Shown one piece after another: positions 18,326 through 26,754 of a DNA stretch of 64,000 bases. Position numbers and translations under genes: made by a program. Source of the DNA: Betaproteobacteria bacterium (GTDB lineage: Bacteria; Pseudomonadota; Gammaproteobacteria; Burkholderiales; Eutrophovitaceae); the NCBI GenBank assembly GCA_020354125.1, contig CP070643.1, positions 3,922,612 through 3,986,611 of the forward strand. The letters run 5' to 3'. Under the pieces are notes generated by a model. The model was given only the letters and a program-made list of their open reading frames with translations, made no database searches and was not told the DNA's origin. Each line of letters starts with the position of its first letter. The stretch's first letter is position 1.

Positions 18326-19699
18326 TTACCACCTGCCCGGCTTCAAACCGCCTTTTATCCAGTCGATGCTGCTGATACCTTCTGGCGGCTGAACCTGTTC
18401 GACCGGATAGTACTTGATGTTTTCAATGATGATCTTGCCGCCGACGGTGCGCGTTGTTCCGTAGGCCGTTCCCTGCACCGCTTGATGACCTTTACCGAGT
18501 TTCATCATCACCTTGCCGCTCGGTGATTCAAACGTCAGATTTTCGAACGCGGCAATCACCTCTTCGGTGTTGGGCATCTGATAGGCCTGCTCCATGCCTT
18601 CCTTGACACCCTCTACCGCCGCCATCGGTATGGCGCTTTTGACTTTCTCCAGACGGGCTCGCTCGTAGGCCGCTTTAAGGCCGAGAAATGCCTGGGCAGC
18701 ACTATATGCAGGGTAATTCGGCTCGCGGCCGGTCTTGGCCTTGTAGATACGGCGCAGCCAGTCGTTCAGCTTGCCTTTCGGCGCGAACACACCATGTGGT
18801 CCGCGGGCGCCAACGATGGTGCCATCCGGGATGTTTCCTACCAGACGATGCAGATTCGGCTCCCCGGCAATTAATAGCAAATCGCTGCGCCGGAACAGGC
18901 CGCGTGGCGTCGACTGCAGCATGAACGCCTCGAGATCGCCACCCCAAAGGCTTGAATGAATGACTTCAGGACGGCTTCGCATCAGCGCCGAAATCTCGGC
19001 GCCGTACTGGCCGGCGCCGAACTTCGGCATCTGCGAGGTGGTGACTTTTGCCTTTGGGCGTAGGACTTCCAGCACCGCGGTCCAGTCTTTCCAGGAGTCC
19101 TGGCCCCACGCATAGTTCTGGTTGATGCCGGCATAAGACTTCAGGTCGGGACGGGTCTCGAGCAGGTAGCGCGCCCCCGCAACGGCATCCATGGTGGCGT
19201 GCGGGCGTGTGCGAAAAACGTACTTGTAGGATGCTTCTTCGAACACGCGGGGTGTACCGCAGTCGAATAGCACGGTGAGCTTCTTGAGTTCTTCAGCGAC
19301 GGGCGGAATGGCGAGGCAGTCGCCACTGGAGATATAGCCGATCACGAAATCAACCTTCTGCCGCTCGACCAGATTACGGAATTCCGCGACCTGCTTGGTC
19401 GCGCCGCCCGCTTCGTCGATAATCACCAATTCGATCGGCAGACCGGACAATCCAATCGAACCGTATGGAGCCGGGACTTCTCCGGCATTGAGCGACTCGA
19501 CGATCGCTTCCGCAGCGATGCGGGCCGGAACGCCGAACGGGCCTGCCGCGGGACCGGATAGAAAAGTAACCAGACCGATGCGGATCGGTTTGTCAGATGC
19601 CTGCGCCGACGGGGCGGCGAGCATCACGACTGCGATAATTGCCGCGATACTGAACAGACCTGTTGTCAGCGGCCGTAAGGCACGTAATACCGTGTTCAT
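18326..19699 (-). CDS. Periplasmic substrate-binding protein of the Liv-type ABC importer
   Basis: A 457-residue Peripla_BP_6-type receptor. A Sec signal peptide covers about residues 1-34 (hydrophobic core TGLFSIAAIIAVVMLAAP, cleavage near AQA-S). IRIGLVTFLSGPAAGPFGVP begins the first lobe. It is longer than E. coli LivJ/LivK. As the first gene of the operon it has GGAGGAG about 12 nt before the ATG. The ligand cannot be named. The nearby nitrile hydratase/thiocyanate hydrolase-like genes make an amide or nitrile-derived ligand conceivable, but they are 5 kb away on the other strand. Confidence 0.9.
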   Translation of the reverse strand: MNTVLRALRPLTTGLFSIAAIIAVVMLAAPSAQASDKPIRIGLVTFLSGPAAGPFGVPARIAAEAIVESLNAGEVPAPYGSIGLSGLPIELVIIDEAGGATKQVAEFRNLVERQKVDFVIGYISSGDCLAIPPVAEELKKLTVLFDCGTPRVFEEASYKYVFRTRPHATMDAVAGARYLLETRPDLKSYAGINQNYAWGQDSWKDWTAVLEVLRPKAKVTTSQMPKFGAGQYGAEISALMRSRPEVIHSSLWGGDLEAFMLQSTPRGLFRRSDLLLIAGEPNLHRLVGNIPDGTIVGARGPHGVFAPKGKLNDWLRRIYKAKTGREPNYPAYSAAQAFLGLKAAYERARLEKVKSAIPMAAVEGVKEGMEQAYQMPNTEEVIAAFENLTFESPSGKVMMKLGKGHQAVQGTAYGTTRTVGGKIIIENIKYYPVEQVQPPEGISSIDWIKGGLKPGRW

Positions 19700-19851
19700 T
19701 CCGGTTTGTTCTCCTCCGCCAACTTTGGACAGGTGAGCGTTGTTGGTCTGGCGCCTGTCTGCACTACAGCGGGCGCCGGTGGTGGGGTGTAGTGGACCGC
19801 GAATGTATCAGTCCGTCTATCAATCAGCAACACGTGATCAGTGATTCGCGC

Positions 19852-20775
19852 TCAGTTGACCTGCGTCAGGAGTGCGTCGATGGTTGCCTGGCATTGAGGC
19901 AGATACCCTGCGCCGAACAAGTTGAGGTGATTTAGCAAGTGATAGAGGTTGTACAGATGTTTGCGTAACGGATAACCCTTATCGAGCGGCCATTGTGCTT
20001 CGTATGCGCTATAGAACTCGGGCGCAAAACCGCCGAACAACTCGGTCATCGCGATATCGGCCTCGCGGTCGCCGTAATAGACCGCCGGATCAAAGACAAC
20101 CGGTTGACCGTCGCCGAAGAATGCGACGTTCCCGGACCATAGATCGCCGTGCAGCAAGGAGGCCGCCGGGACGCGGCCGACGAAAAAACGTGGCAAGCTA
20201 TCGAGCAACTGGTGCCCACTTGACTGCAAGCGTTTGTCGGAGCCATTGCGGGCCGCCAGATCAAGTTGATATCCAATGCGCCGATCACGCACGAACTCAA
20301 TCCAGTCGTCGGAGTAGTCGTTGCATTGTGGCGTGGATCCGATGGTGTTGTCGCGATGCCAGCCATACTGATCTTGTTGACGGCGATGCATCAATGCCAG
20401 GCCGCGACCGAGTTGGCTCCAGTCTCCGCTTGCTTTTGGCCTTAGATCGCCGGCCTTCTCAAGTACAAGGTCCTCAAGCACGAGCCAGGCGTAATCATCG
20501 TTGTTGCCGCAACATAACGGCATCGGCACCCGCAGCGCATCCGCGCCGCACAGCTCGCGCAATCCATCGGCCTCGGCGGCGAACATTTCCGCGTACCTCG
20601 CGGAATTCAGTTTGACGAAGTAGCTGCTCTCGCCGTCACTGACTATAACGGCGCTGTTGATGCATCCGCCCGAAACCGGGCGGATGTAGTCAACGGAAAA
20701 GGGTTGATTGGTGCGGGCGCTGAGCGCGGCGCTGATTATTTGCCAGACAGGTTCGCTTCGACCGGGAACGGGCAT
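19852..20775 (-). CDS. Fructosamine/ketosamine-3-kinase family protein
   Basis: A 307-residue small-molecule kinase of the aminoglycoside phosphotransferase-like fold. Visible blocks are SSYFVKLNSA with the ATP-binding Lys, YAWLVLEDL (hinge), and LLHGDLWSGNVAF with the catalytic Asp. VVFDPAVYYGDREADIAMTELFGGF completes the metal site. Family members phosphorylate fructosamines or ribulosamines on glycated proteins, leading to deglycation. It lies 62 nt downstream of argH on the same strand, possibly in one transcript. Confidence 0.9.
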   Translation of the reverse strand: MPVPGRSEPVWQIISAALSARTNQPFSVDYIRPVSGGCINSAVIVSDGESSYFVKLNSARYAEMFAAEADGLRELCGADALRVPMPLCCGNNDDYAWLVLEDLVLEKAGDLRPKASGDWSQLGRGLALMHRRQQDQYGWHRDNTIGSTPQCNDYSDDWIEFVRDRRIGYQLDLAARNGSDKRLQSSGHQLLDSLPRFFVGRVPAASLLHGDLWSGNVAFFGDGQPVVFDPAVYYGDREADIAMTELFGGFAPEFYSAYEAQWPLDKGYPLRKHLYNLYHLLNHLNLFGAGYLPQCQATIDALLTQVN

Positions 20776-20837
20776 GGTGGTAGTGTGTAGCAGTTGGCAT
20801 CAGTCCCGCGCGTAGGTTGCGCGCACTATCGCTGAAC

Positions 20838-22259
20838 TCAACCGGAAAGCGATTCGCGCGCCGCCTTTATTGCGCGTTTCACCTGTTGCGCAGCCGTACC
20901 GCCGACGTGGCTGCGCGCGGCAAGAGCCCCGTCGAGCGATAGCTGGGCGGGAGCATCTTCGTCGATCAATGATGAGAACTCCCGTAATTCCTCGACCGAC
21001 AAGTCGGCGAGCTCGACGCCTTTGTCGGCGGCCAATCGCACCGCACGGGCAACGGCCTCGTGCGCTTCCCGAAACGGCAAACCTTTCCTGACCAGGTAAT
21101 CGGCAAGATCGGTTGCCGTGGCAAAGCCTTCCTCGGCGGCGGCACGCATGGCATCGCGATCAACCTCGATTCCGTTCAACAAGTCGGCGTAAATGCGCAG
21201 CGAGGTGACAACCGTGTCGACGCTATCGAACAACGGTTCCTTGTCTTCCTGATTGTCCTTGTTGTAGGCAAGCGGCTGGGCTTTCATCAGCGTCAGCAAT
21301 GAAACCAGGTTGCCGTTAACGCGCCCGGTCTTGCCACGTACCAATTCGGGGACGTCGGGATTCTTCTTTTGCGGCATGATCGACGAACCCGTGCAAAAAC
21401 GGTCGGCCAGACGCACGAACCCAAAGCGCGGATTCATCCACAGTATCAGCTCCTCTGACAGACGCGACAGGTGCGTCATCAACAAGGCGGCGTCGGCGCA
21501 GAACTCAATTGCGAAATCACGATCGGATACCGCGTCGAGCGAGTTCTGACACACGCCGTCAAAGCCGAGCTCGCGAGCAACTGCCTCGCGGTCGATAGGA
21601 AATGTGGTTCCGGCGAGTGCCGCGGCACCCAGCGGCAACAGGTTGACTCTTGCGCGGCACTCGATGAAGCGCTGCGCGTCGCGCAATGTCATCTCGTAGT
21701 AGGCCATCAGGTGATGCGCGAACGAGACCGGTTGCGCGACCTGCAGATGGGTGAATCCCGGCATCAGCGTGTCGACATGCTGTTCCGCAAGATCGAGCAG
21801 GTTGGTCTGAAACGAGCGCAACAAGCGCAGTATCTCGTCAATCGCGTGGCGCAAATAGAGCCGGATATCGGTTGCTACCTGGTCGTTGCGCGAGCGGCCG
21901 GTATGCAGGCGTTTGCCAGCGTCCCCCACCAATTCGGTCAAACGATGCTCGATGTTCAGGTGCACGTCCTCTTGTTCGACGGACCACTGGAACACGCCGC
22001 CAGCGATTTCCTCGGAGATTTGCCCGAGGCCGCGCTCGATGTCGGCAAGGTCTTCAGCCGAGAGCACACCGCAAGCATGCAACATCCTAGCGTGCGCAAG
22101 TGAGCCCTGGATGTCGAACTCAGCAAGGCGCTGGTCGAATCCGACCGACGCAGAGTAGTGCTTCACCAAATCCGCGACCGGTTCGCTGAATCTGCCTGAC
22201 CAGGTCTTATTGTCACTGGTTGCGTTGTGAGTAGCGCGTTGGGGCTTGTCGGGTTGCAT
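20838..22259 (-). CDS. argH: Argininosuccinate lyase
   Basis: It cleaves argininosuccinate to arginine and fumarate, the last step of arginine synthesis. The 473-residue length is normal. The fumarase/aspartase superfamily signature [20 protein letters not shown] is near residue 288; [18 protein letters not shown] and [19 protein letters not shown] are the other conserved blocks. The N-terminus (about residues 1-18) is an unremarkable extension before the conserved WSGRFSEP. It is divergent from algZ, with a 57-bp inverted repeat in the shared upstream region. Confidence 0.97.
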   Translation of the reverse strand: MQPDKPQRATHNATSDNKTWSGRFSEPVADLVKHYSASVGFDQRLAEFDIQGSLAHARMLHACGVLSAEDLADIERGLGQISEEIAGGVFQWSVEQEDVHLNIEHRLTELVGDAGKRLHTGRSRNDQVATDIRLYLRHAIDEILRLLRSFQTNLLDLAEQHVDTLMPGFTHLQVAQPVSFAHHLMAYYEMTLRDAQRFIECRARVNLLPLGAAALAGTTFPIDREAVARELGFDGVCQNSLDAVSDRDFAIEFCADAALLMTHLSRLSEELILWMNPRFGFVRLADRFCTGSSIMPQKKNPDVPELVRGKTGRVNGNLVSLLTLMKAQPLAYNKDNQEDKEPLFDSVDTVVTSLRIYADLLNGIEVDRDAMRAAAEEGFATATDLADYLVRKGLPFREAHEAVARAVRLAADKGVELADLSVEELREFSSLIDEDAPAQLSLDGALAARSHVGGTAAQQVKRAIKAARESLSG

Positions 22260-22291
22260 CGTGTGCGACGCTAAATCAGACTCTGGATCTG

Positions 22292-22348
22292 GGGAACCTC
22301 TGACTAATTGTCATGTAGTTAGTGCGTGAGAATTAATCAGAGGTTCCC
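22292..22348. repeat. 57-bp palindromic element between argH and algZ
   Basis: GGGAACCTCTGACTAATT (22292-22309) is inverted at 22331-22348 with one mismatch, around a 21-nt loop. It lies in the divergent promoter region. It could be a tiny IS-end remnant (the sequence resembles ends of IS5-type elements), an operator, or a hairpin in the argH leader. It shares GAACCT near the tip with the 11998 element. Confidence 0.6.
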
Positions 22349-22455
22349 TAGGTTACGAGGGCGGCACGCCCTTCGGCTTGGTTGGGGTTCGCGAGGTCTG
22401 CGGACTCGCGAATATGCCGTTCCGGGTCCAATGCTTGCATCCGTTTTTTCACGTG

Positions 22456-23472
22456 ATGGCAAGTATAAATCAGAACCCTCCGGCCAATACGTTGCCGGAT
22501 TTCCGAAATCTTGGCGTCATGCTGTCGATTTTCGTCTTCGTAACGACAGCCACCATGATTGCCGAAGCGCTGCGCCACGATTCGCTGGCGGCCTGGCTTG
22601 GCGCGTCCGCTGCGGCTATCGCTTTTGTGTTGCCAGTTCTCATCATTTCGCTGCTTATTCTTGGCATAGGCACTGCCTGGTTGCGCCGCATTGATTTTCG
22701 TCTGGCAGTGCTATGTGTCGTCATTGTCGAGTTGCTGGTGGTCACGGCACTTGTGCAGTTTGTATGGTTGTTGCTTCCAGAGGCTAATGGCTTCAGCATG
22801 CTTTTGCGCTATTGGCTTTTCACAGCGACCCTCACTCTGGCTTTGATTGCCTACTTTGACTTGCGCAACCGGGCGTTGTCTCCGGCCCTGACGGAGGCCA
22901 GACTGCAGGCCCTTCAGGCGCGCATTCGGCCCCATTTCCTGTTCAACAGCCTCAACGCGGTACTGAGCCTGATGCGTGCCGAGCCGCGCCGCGCCGAGAC
23001 GGCGCTGGAAGACCTTTCGGAGTTGTTCCGCGTCCTCATGGCGGACAATCGCAAGTTGATACCACTTCAACGTGAGTTGGAACTGTGTCGCCAATATCTG
23101 GAAATCGAGTCGCTGCGACTGGAGGATCGGCTCAATGTTGAATGGCGCATCGATGAGCTGCCGGAAGATGCCATGGTGCCACCGCTTATCCTGCAGCCCC
23201 TGCTGGAGAATGCGGTGTATCACGGAATCGAGCCGTCGGCACAACCAGGCACGATCACGATTGATGTTCATCGCAAGGGTGATCGCCTGGAGATGGTGCT
23301 GAGCAATCCGGTACCGCAGTCTTCCCGGCAACAGTCAGGCAACAAAATGGCGTTGGCGAACATCAGGGAGCGGCTTCAATTGCACTTCGATGCAGAGGCC
23401 ACGTTGAGCACCAAATCGGATGGCGCGCGCTTTGAGGTGCGCATCATCCTTCCCTGCGTGAAGGCGGTGTGA
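22456..23472 (+). CDS. algZ: LytS/AlgZ-type sensor histidine kinase
   Basis: A 338-residue inner-membrane kinase. Four hydrophobic segments lie in about residues 20-140. The His_kinase domain follows with QARIRPHFLFNSLNAVLSLM (phospho-acceptor His) and an ATPase domain containing PLILQPLLENAVYHGIEP. The partner response regulator begins 31 nt downstream. ATG 22456 (or the adjacent GTG 22453) gives a normal N-terminus; the frame extends upstream without a good start, and no clear ribosome-binding site is seen. In Pseudomonas the same algZ-algR-hemC order controls alginate, twitching and pilus genes. Conservation of that role is an inference. Confidence 0.88.
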   Translation: MASINQNPPANTLPDFRNLGVMLSIFVFVTTATMIAEALRHDSLAAWLGASAAAIAFVLPVLIISLLILGIGTAWLRRIDFRLAVLCVVIVELLVVTALVQFVWLLLPEANGFSMLLRYWLFTATLTLALIAYFDLRNRALSPALTEARLQALQARIRPHFLFNSLNAVLSLMRAEPRRAETALEDLSELFRVLMADNRKLIPLQRELELCRQYLEIESLRLEDRLNVEWRIDELPEDAMVPPLILQPLLENAVYHGIEPSAQPGTITIDVHRKGDRLEMVLSNPVPQSSRQQSGNKMALANIRERLQLHFDAEATLSTKSDGARFEVRIILPCVKAV

Positions 23473-23503
23473 TGGCCAGGGCTGAACTCGTAGAGGCGGG
23501 GTC

Positions 23504-24274
23504 ATGAGCGCTGCCAAGCTGAGAATCGCGATTACCGATGACGAGGCGCCGGCCCGAAATCGACTCAAGAGCCTGCTCGAAGACATCGCCGAAATGATCC
23601 CGATCGAAGTGGTCGGCGAGGCGGAGAATGGGCAGAGGCTACTCGAGCTTCTTGAGCAACGTCCGGCGGACGTGGTTTTGCTCGATATCAGGATGCCGGA
23701 AATGGATGGTCTGGAATCGGCACGTCACCTGCAAAAACTCGACGATCCGCCCCATGTAATTTTTACGACCGCCTACGATGATTACGCAATCAGCGCGTTC
23801 GAACTGCATGCGATCGACTATCTGGTCAAACCGATCAGGCTGCGACGCTTGCATGACGCGCTGGCGCGGACGCGATCAATCACGCGGATTTCGCTCGACG
23901 TCTTGAACGAGGTCGCTGACAGCGCACGAACGCACTTGTCGGTCCATGAGCGTGGCAAGGTCCAGCTGGTACCAGTGGCCGATATTCTTTATCTGCGCGC
24001 CGAACTCAAGTACGTTACGATTCGCACGGCGGAGCGTGAGCTGGTGCTCGAGGAGTCCCTGTCACGCCTCGAAGAGGAGTTCCGCGACCGCTTTGTGCGC
24101 ATCCACCGTAACTGTCTGGTCGCGAAAGACTACATTGAGTCGTTCGAGAAGGAATCACAGGCAGGTGGTGCTGAGGCGCGTTGGGTGGTTCGTGTGCGCG
24201 GTGTCGACGAAGCCCTGCCAGTTAGTCGGCGTCAGCAGCCCGCCATAAGGCAACTGGGGAAGAAAACTGCATGA
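23504..24274 (+). CDS. algR: LytTR response regulator (AlgR-like)
   Basis: A 256-residue two-domain transcription factor. The receiver domain has ITDDEAPAR acidic residues and the phospho-accepting Asp in VVLLDIRMPEMDGL (about residue 60). TTAYDDYA and YLVKPI complete the receiver signature. The C-terminal LytTR DNA-binding domain (about 145-250) includes VADILYLRAELKYVTIRT and FVRIHRNCLV. It overlaps the following secreted-protein gene by 4 nt. Cognate kinase upstream. Confidence 0.93.
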   Translation: MSAAKLRIAITDDEAPARNRLKSLLEDIAEMIPIEVVGEAENGQRLLELLEQRPADVVLLDIRMPEMDGLESARHLQKLDDPPHVIFTTAYDDYAISAFELHAIDYLVKPIRLRRLHDALARTRSITRISLDVLNEVADSARTHLSVHERGKVQLVPVADILYLRAELKYVTIRTAERELVLEESLSRLEEEFRDRFVRIHRNCLVAKDYIESFEKESQAGGAEARWVVRVRGVDEALPVSRRQQPAIRQLGKKTA

Positions 24275-24789
24275 ATCGATTCGCAGCCATCATCGCCTTG
24301 CTGGCATGCTGGTCGGCGACAGCGGCAACGCTGCCGCAAGTGCCCGAAGCCGGCAGCCGGCTTGGTGATCTGGACAAAAGCTCGTTCAAGTGTCGTACGA
24401 TTGAGAGTCTCGCAGACTGCCGCCGTGAGGGCCTGGCGGCTGACCGGATAGCTGAAGAGTCGGTCAGAACGATCGTGCTGTTCTATCGTGATGGGGTGCT
24501 GGTTCGCTCTGTCTTCACTTTCACAGAACAGCATTTCGAAGAACTTGTCGGGCGACTGACTGAGCAGCTCGGGACACCGGAGAGCGGCAGCGAGGGCCTC
24601 AAAGCCAGTATGGGGGGCGTGTTCCAGAATCGTTATTACGTTTGGAAGCTGAATGGTCGAGTCTGGTTTGTCGAGCAATACTTCGAGCGCGTTGCCACTA
24701 GTGGTTTGTGGGTTATGGACGAAGTCGAGTTCGCGGCGCTGCAGGCCGAGCGCGAAAGCGTGCGATTTCGCGGCGCACGAGATTTGTGA
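24271..24789 (+). CDS. Hypothetical exported protein
   Basis: A 172-residue protein I do not recognise. It has a clear Sec signal peptide (MNRFAAIIALLACWSATAA, cleavage near residue 19) and two cysteines shortly after it (FKCRTIESLADCR), which could form a disulfide. The remainder is a small mixed alpha/beta domain with no transmembrane helix. The start overlaps algR by 4 nt, so its expression is coupled to the AlgZ/AlgR two-component pair. It may be a periplasmic accessory or target; this is inference from position only. Confidence 0.75.
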   Translation: MNRFAAIIALLACWSATAATLPQVPEAGSRLGDLDKSSFKCRTIESLADCRREGLAADRIAEESVRTIVLFYRDGVLVRSVFTFTEQHFEELVGRLTEQLGTPESGSEGLKASMGGVFQNRYYVWKLNGRVWFVEQYFERVATSGLWVMDEVEFAALQAERESVRFRGARDL

Positions 24790-24867
24790 CGGGCCTTTGT
24801 TTGTCAGCGATCCGGTGCACTCCGGGAACAGTCCGGCACGCTATTAGAAAATAGTTAGACTAGCACT

Positions 24868-25899
24868 GTGGCCAATGCGCTCGATGCGACTGGTTGGCCG
24901 CCGATCGTCGATTCTTCGTTTCAGCTTGCACAGTTTCAACTTGCACCGGTAACTTTGTCAGACACGCTCAACTCCATCGTCATAGCCACCCGTCAAAGCG
25001 CGCTTGCGCTATGGCAGGCGCGTTACGTCAGTTCGCTGTTACAGCATCATTATCCAGGCCTGCAGGTGTCGTTGCTGGGCCTGACCACCGAAGGCGATCG
25101 CCGTCTGGAAAGCTCACTTGCCAAAATCGGTGGAAAGGGGCTGTTCGTCAAAGAACTGGAACGGGCCCTGGCTGACGGACGGGCCGATATCGCGGTCCAT
25201 TCGATGAAGGATGTTCCGATGCACCTGCCGGACGGGTTCCGTATCGGGGCGATCCTGGCGCGGGAAGAGCCGCGCGATGCGTTTGTATCGAACCAGTTTG
25301 CAAGTTTGCAGTCTCTCGGCCCGGGAAGCATTGTTGGCACCTCCAGCTTACGTCGGCAAAGCCAGATCAAGGCCCATCATCCGCAAATCCAGGTAAAGCC
25401 CCTGCGCGGCAATGTCCAGACACGCTTGCGCAAACTTGACGAAGGTGAGTTCACAGCAATCATTCTCGCTGCTGCGGGATTGACCCGTCTTGAGCTGCAG
25501 CACCGAATTACACATCTGTTGGAGCCCGAAGAGAGTCTGCCGGCGGTGGGTCAGGGCGCCTTGGGCATAGAATGCCGCAACGACAGGAGAGAACTTCGCG
25601 AACTGCTGGCGCCACTCGATGATGCCAGCACGCGTTGTTGCGTCGAGGCTGAACGGGCCCTGTCGCGAGCGCTTTCCGGTAGTTGTACGTTGCCGCTCGG
25701 TGGGTACGCGCAACTTGTCGGCGAACAGATGCAGTTGCGCGGCTTTGTGGCAACGCCGGACGGATCAAGGTTGATTGAGGAAGAGTTGACATTGCCTTAC
25801 ACGGATTCCGTGCCAGACAAGATTGGCAAGGAACTCGCGCGGCGGCTGACGCAGCGTGGCGCCGGGGAAATCCTTGCTTCACTGGACAGCACAGGGTGA
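24868..25899 (+). CDS. hemC: Porphobilinogen deaminase (hydroxymethylbilane synthase)
   Basis: It joins four porphobilinogens into hydroxymethylbilane. Conserved blocks are IATRQSALALWQARYV near the N-terminus, DIAVHSMKDVPM with the catalytic Asp, GTSSLRRQSQI, LRGNVQTRLRKLD, and ALSGSCTLPLGGYAQL holding the Cys that carries the dipyrromethane cofactor. GTG 24868 gives 343 residues, about 30 more than usual. TTG 24955 (codon 30) would start at the normal position, so the true start is uncertain. It overlaps hemD by 4 nt. Confidence 0.93.
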   Translation: MANALDATGWPPIVDSSFQLAQFQLAPVTLSDTLNSIVIATRQSALALWQARYVSSLLQHHYPGLQVSLLGLTTEGDRRLESSLAKIGGKGLFVKELERALADGRADIAVHSMKDVPMHLPDGFRIGAILAREEPRDAFVSNQFASLQSLGPGSIVGTSSLRRQSQIKAHHPQIQVKPLRGNVQTRLRKLDEGEFTAIILAAAGLTRLELQHRITHLLEPEESLPAVGQGALGIECRNDRRELRELLAPLDDASTRCCVEAERALSRALSGSCTLPLGGYAQLVGEQMQLRGFVATPDGSRLIEEELTLPYTDSVPDKIGKELARRLTQRGAGEILASLDSTG

Positions 25900-26678
25900 G
25901 TGGCTCAGGTCTGGCTGGTGTTGGCGTGTTGGTGACTCGCCCAGCTGAACAGGCGCAATCACTTGCGGGCGCCATTCGGCAACTGGGAGGCGTGCCGACG
26001 GTTTTCCCGGGCGTGGAAATCGAGCCGTTGACTGCTACGGCTGGAAGTTCGCTGCCGAGCCGCCGGGCTGAGATCGATTTATTGGTTTTCGTCAGCCCGA
26101 CGGCGGTGCGCCTCGGTGTGCCATTGCTCATTGAAAAGTATGGATCTGTCGATCAGCTACGCGTCGCGGCAGTCGGGCCGAGCACTGCCGCGGCTTTGAA
26201 GGACTGCGGATGGAGTGAAATCATGATCCCGAGCGAGGCGAGCGGCTCTGAAGCGCTTGTCGATTTGGCAGCGCTTAGGCAGGTGGCGGATTGGTCAGTG
26301 CTGGTGGTCAGAGGCGAGGGTGGAAGCGATGTCCTGGAGTCGATCCTGAAATCGCGCGGAGCCCGTGTTTCCTTTCTTGAATGCTACCGGCGCCGCTTGC
26401 CACAAACGGCGTTCAGTAGCGTCGAGCCGTTGTTGCGCGGCGGACGCATTGCGGCATGGATGGCAACCAGCGGGGAGATACTGGACAATCTGTTTCTTCT
26501 GGCGGGTGAGCATGGCGGCTTGCTGCGCGACACGCCGTTGTTCGTTAACCACCCTCATGTCGCGGTTCGCGGATTCTCGCAGGCAGTGAAAGTAATATTT
26601 GTCACCAGGGGTGGGGACAAAGGTCTCGCGGAAGGCCTGGCGACATGGTTTTGCGGTTTGCAGGGTTCATCGAACTGA
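25896..26678 (+). CDS. hemD: Uroporphyrinogen-III synthase
   Basis: It cyclises hydroxymethylbilane with inversion of ring D. A 260-residue two-lobe protein starting GTG, with VLVTRPAEQAQSLAGAIRQLGG at the N-terminus, then DLLVFVSPTAVRLG and VAAVGPSTAAALKDCGW. HemD is a weakly conserved family, but position after hemC and before hemX makes the call firm. The stop at 26676 is the first of five in-phase TGA codons in a 15-bp repeat array. Confidence 0.9.
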   Translation: MSGSGLAGVGVLVTRPAEQAQSLAGAIRQLGGVPTVFPGVEIEPLTATAGSSLPSRRAEIDLLVFVSPTAVRLGVPLLIEKYGSVDQLRVAAVGPSTAAALKDCGWSEIMIPSEASGSEALVDLAALRQVADWSVLVVRGEGGSDVLESILKSRGARVSFLECYRRRLPQTAFSSVEPLLRGGRIAAWMATSGEILDNLFLLAGEHGGLLRDTPLFVNHPHVAVRGFSQAVKVIFVTRGGDKGLAEGLATWFCGLQGSSN

Positions 26679-26748
26679 TCTCAACTGACTTGATCTGAAT
26701 CGCTTTGATCGAAACGGTCTTGATCTAAACGGTCTTGATCTAAACGGA
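26674..26748. repeat. Five-unit 15-bp tandem repeat with in-phase stop codons
   Basis: Units begin at 26674, 26689, 26704, 26719 and 26734; the last three-to-four units are close to CTTGATCTAAACGGT. TGATC occupies the same place in every unit, so TGA recurs at 26676 (the hemD stop), 26691, 26706, 26721 and 26736, all in the hemD frame. The array fills the gap up to hemX (ATG 26755), leaving no strong ribosome-binding site. Confidence 0.8.
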
Positions 26749-26754
26749 TATCTC

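Noticed and set aside
26674-26748. CRISPR array
   Set aside because: Units are contiguous 15-mers without spacers; no cas genes in the window.
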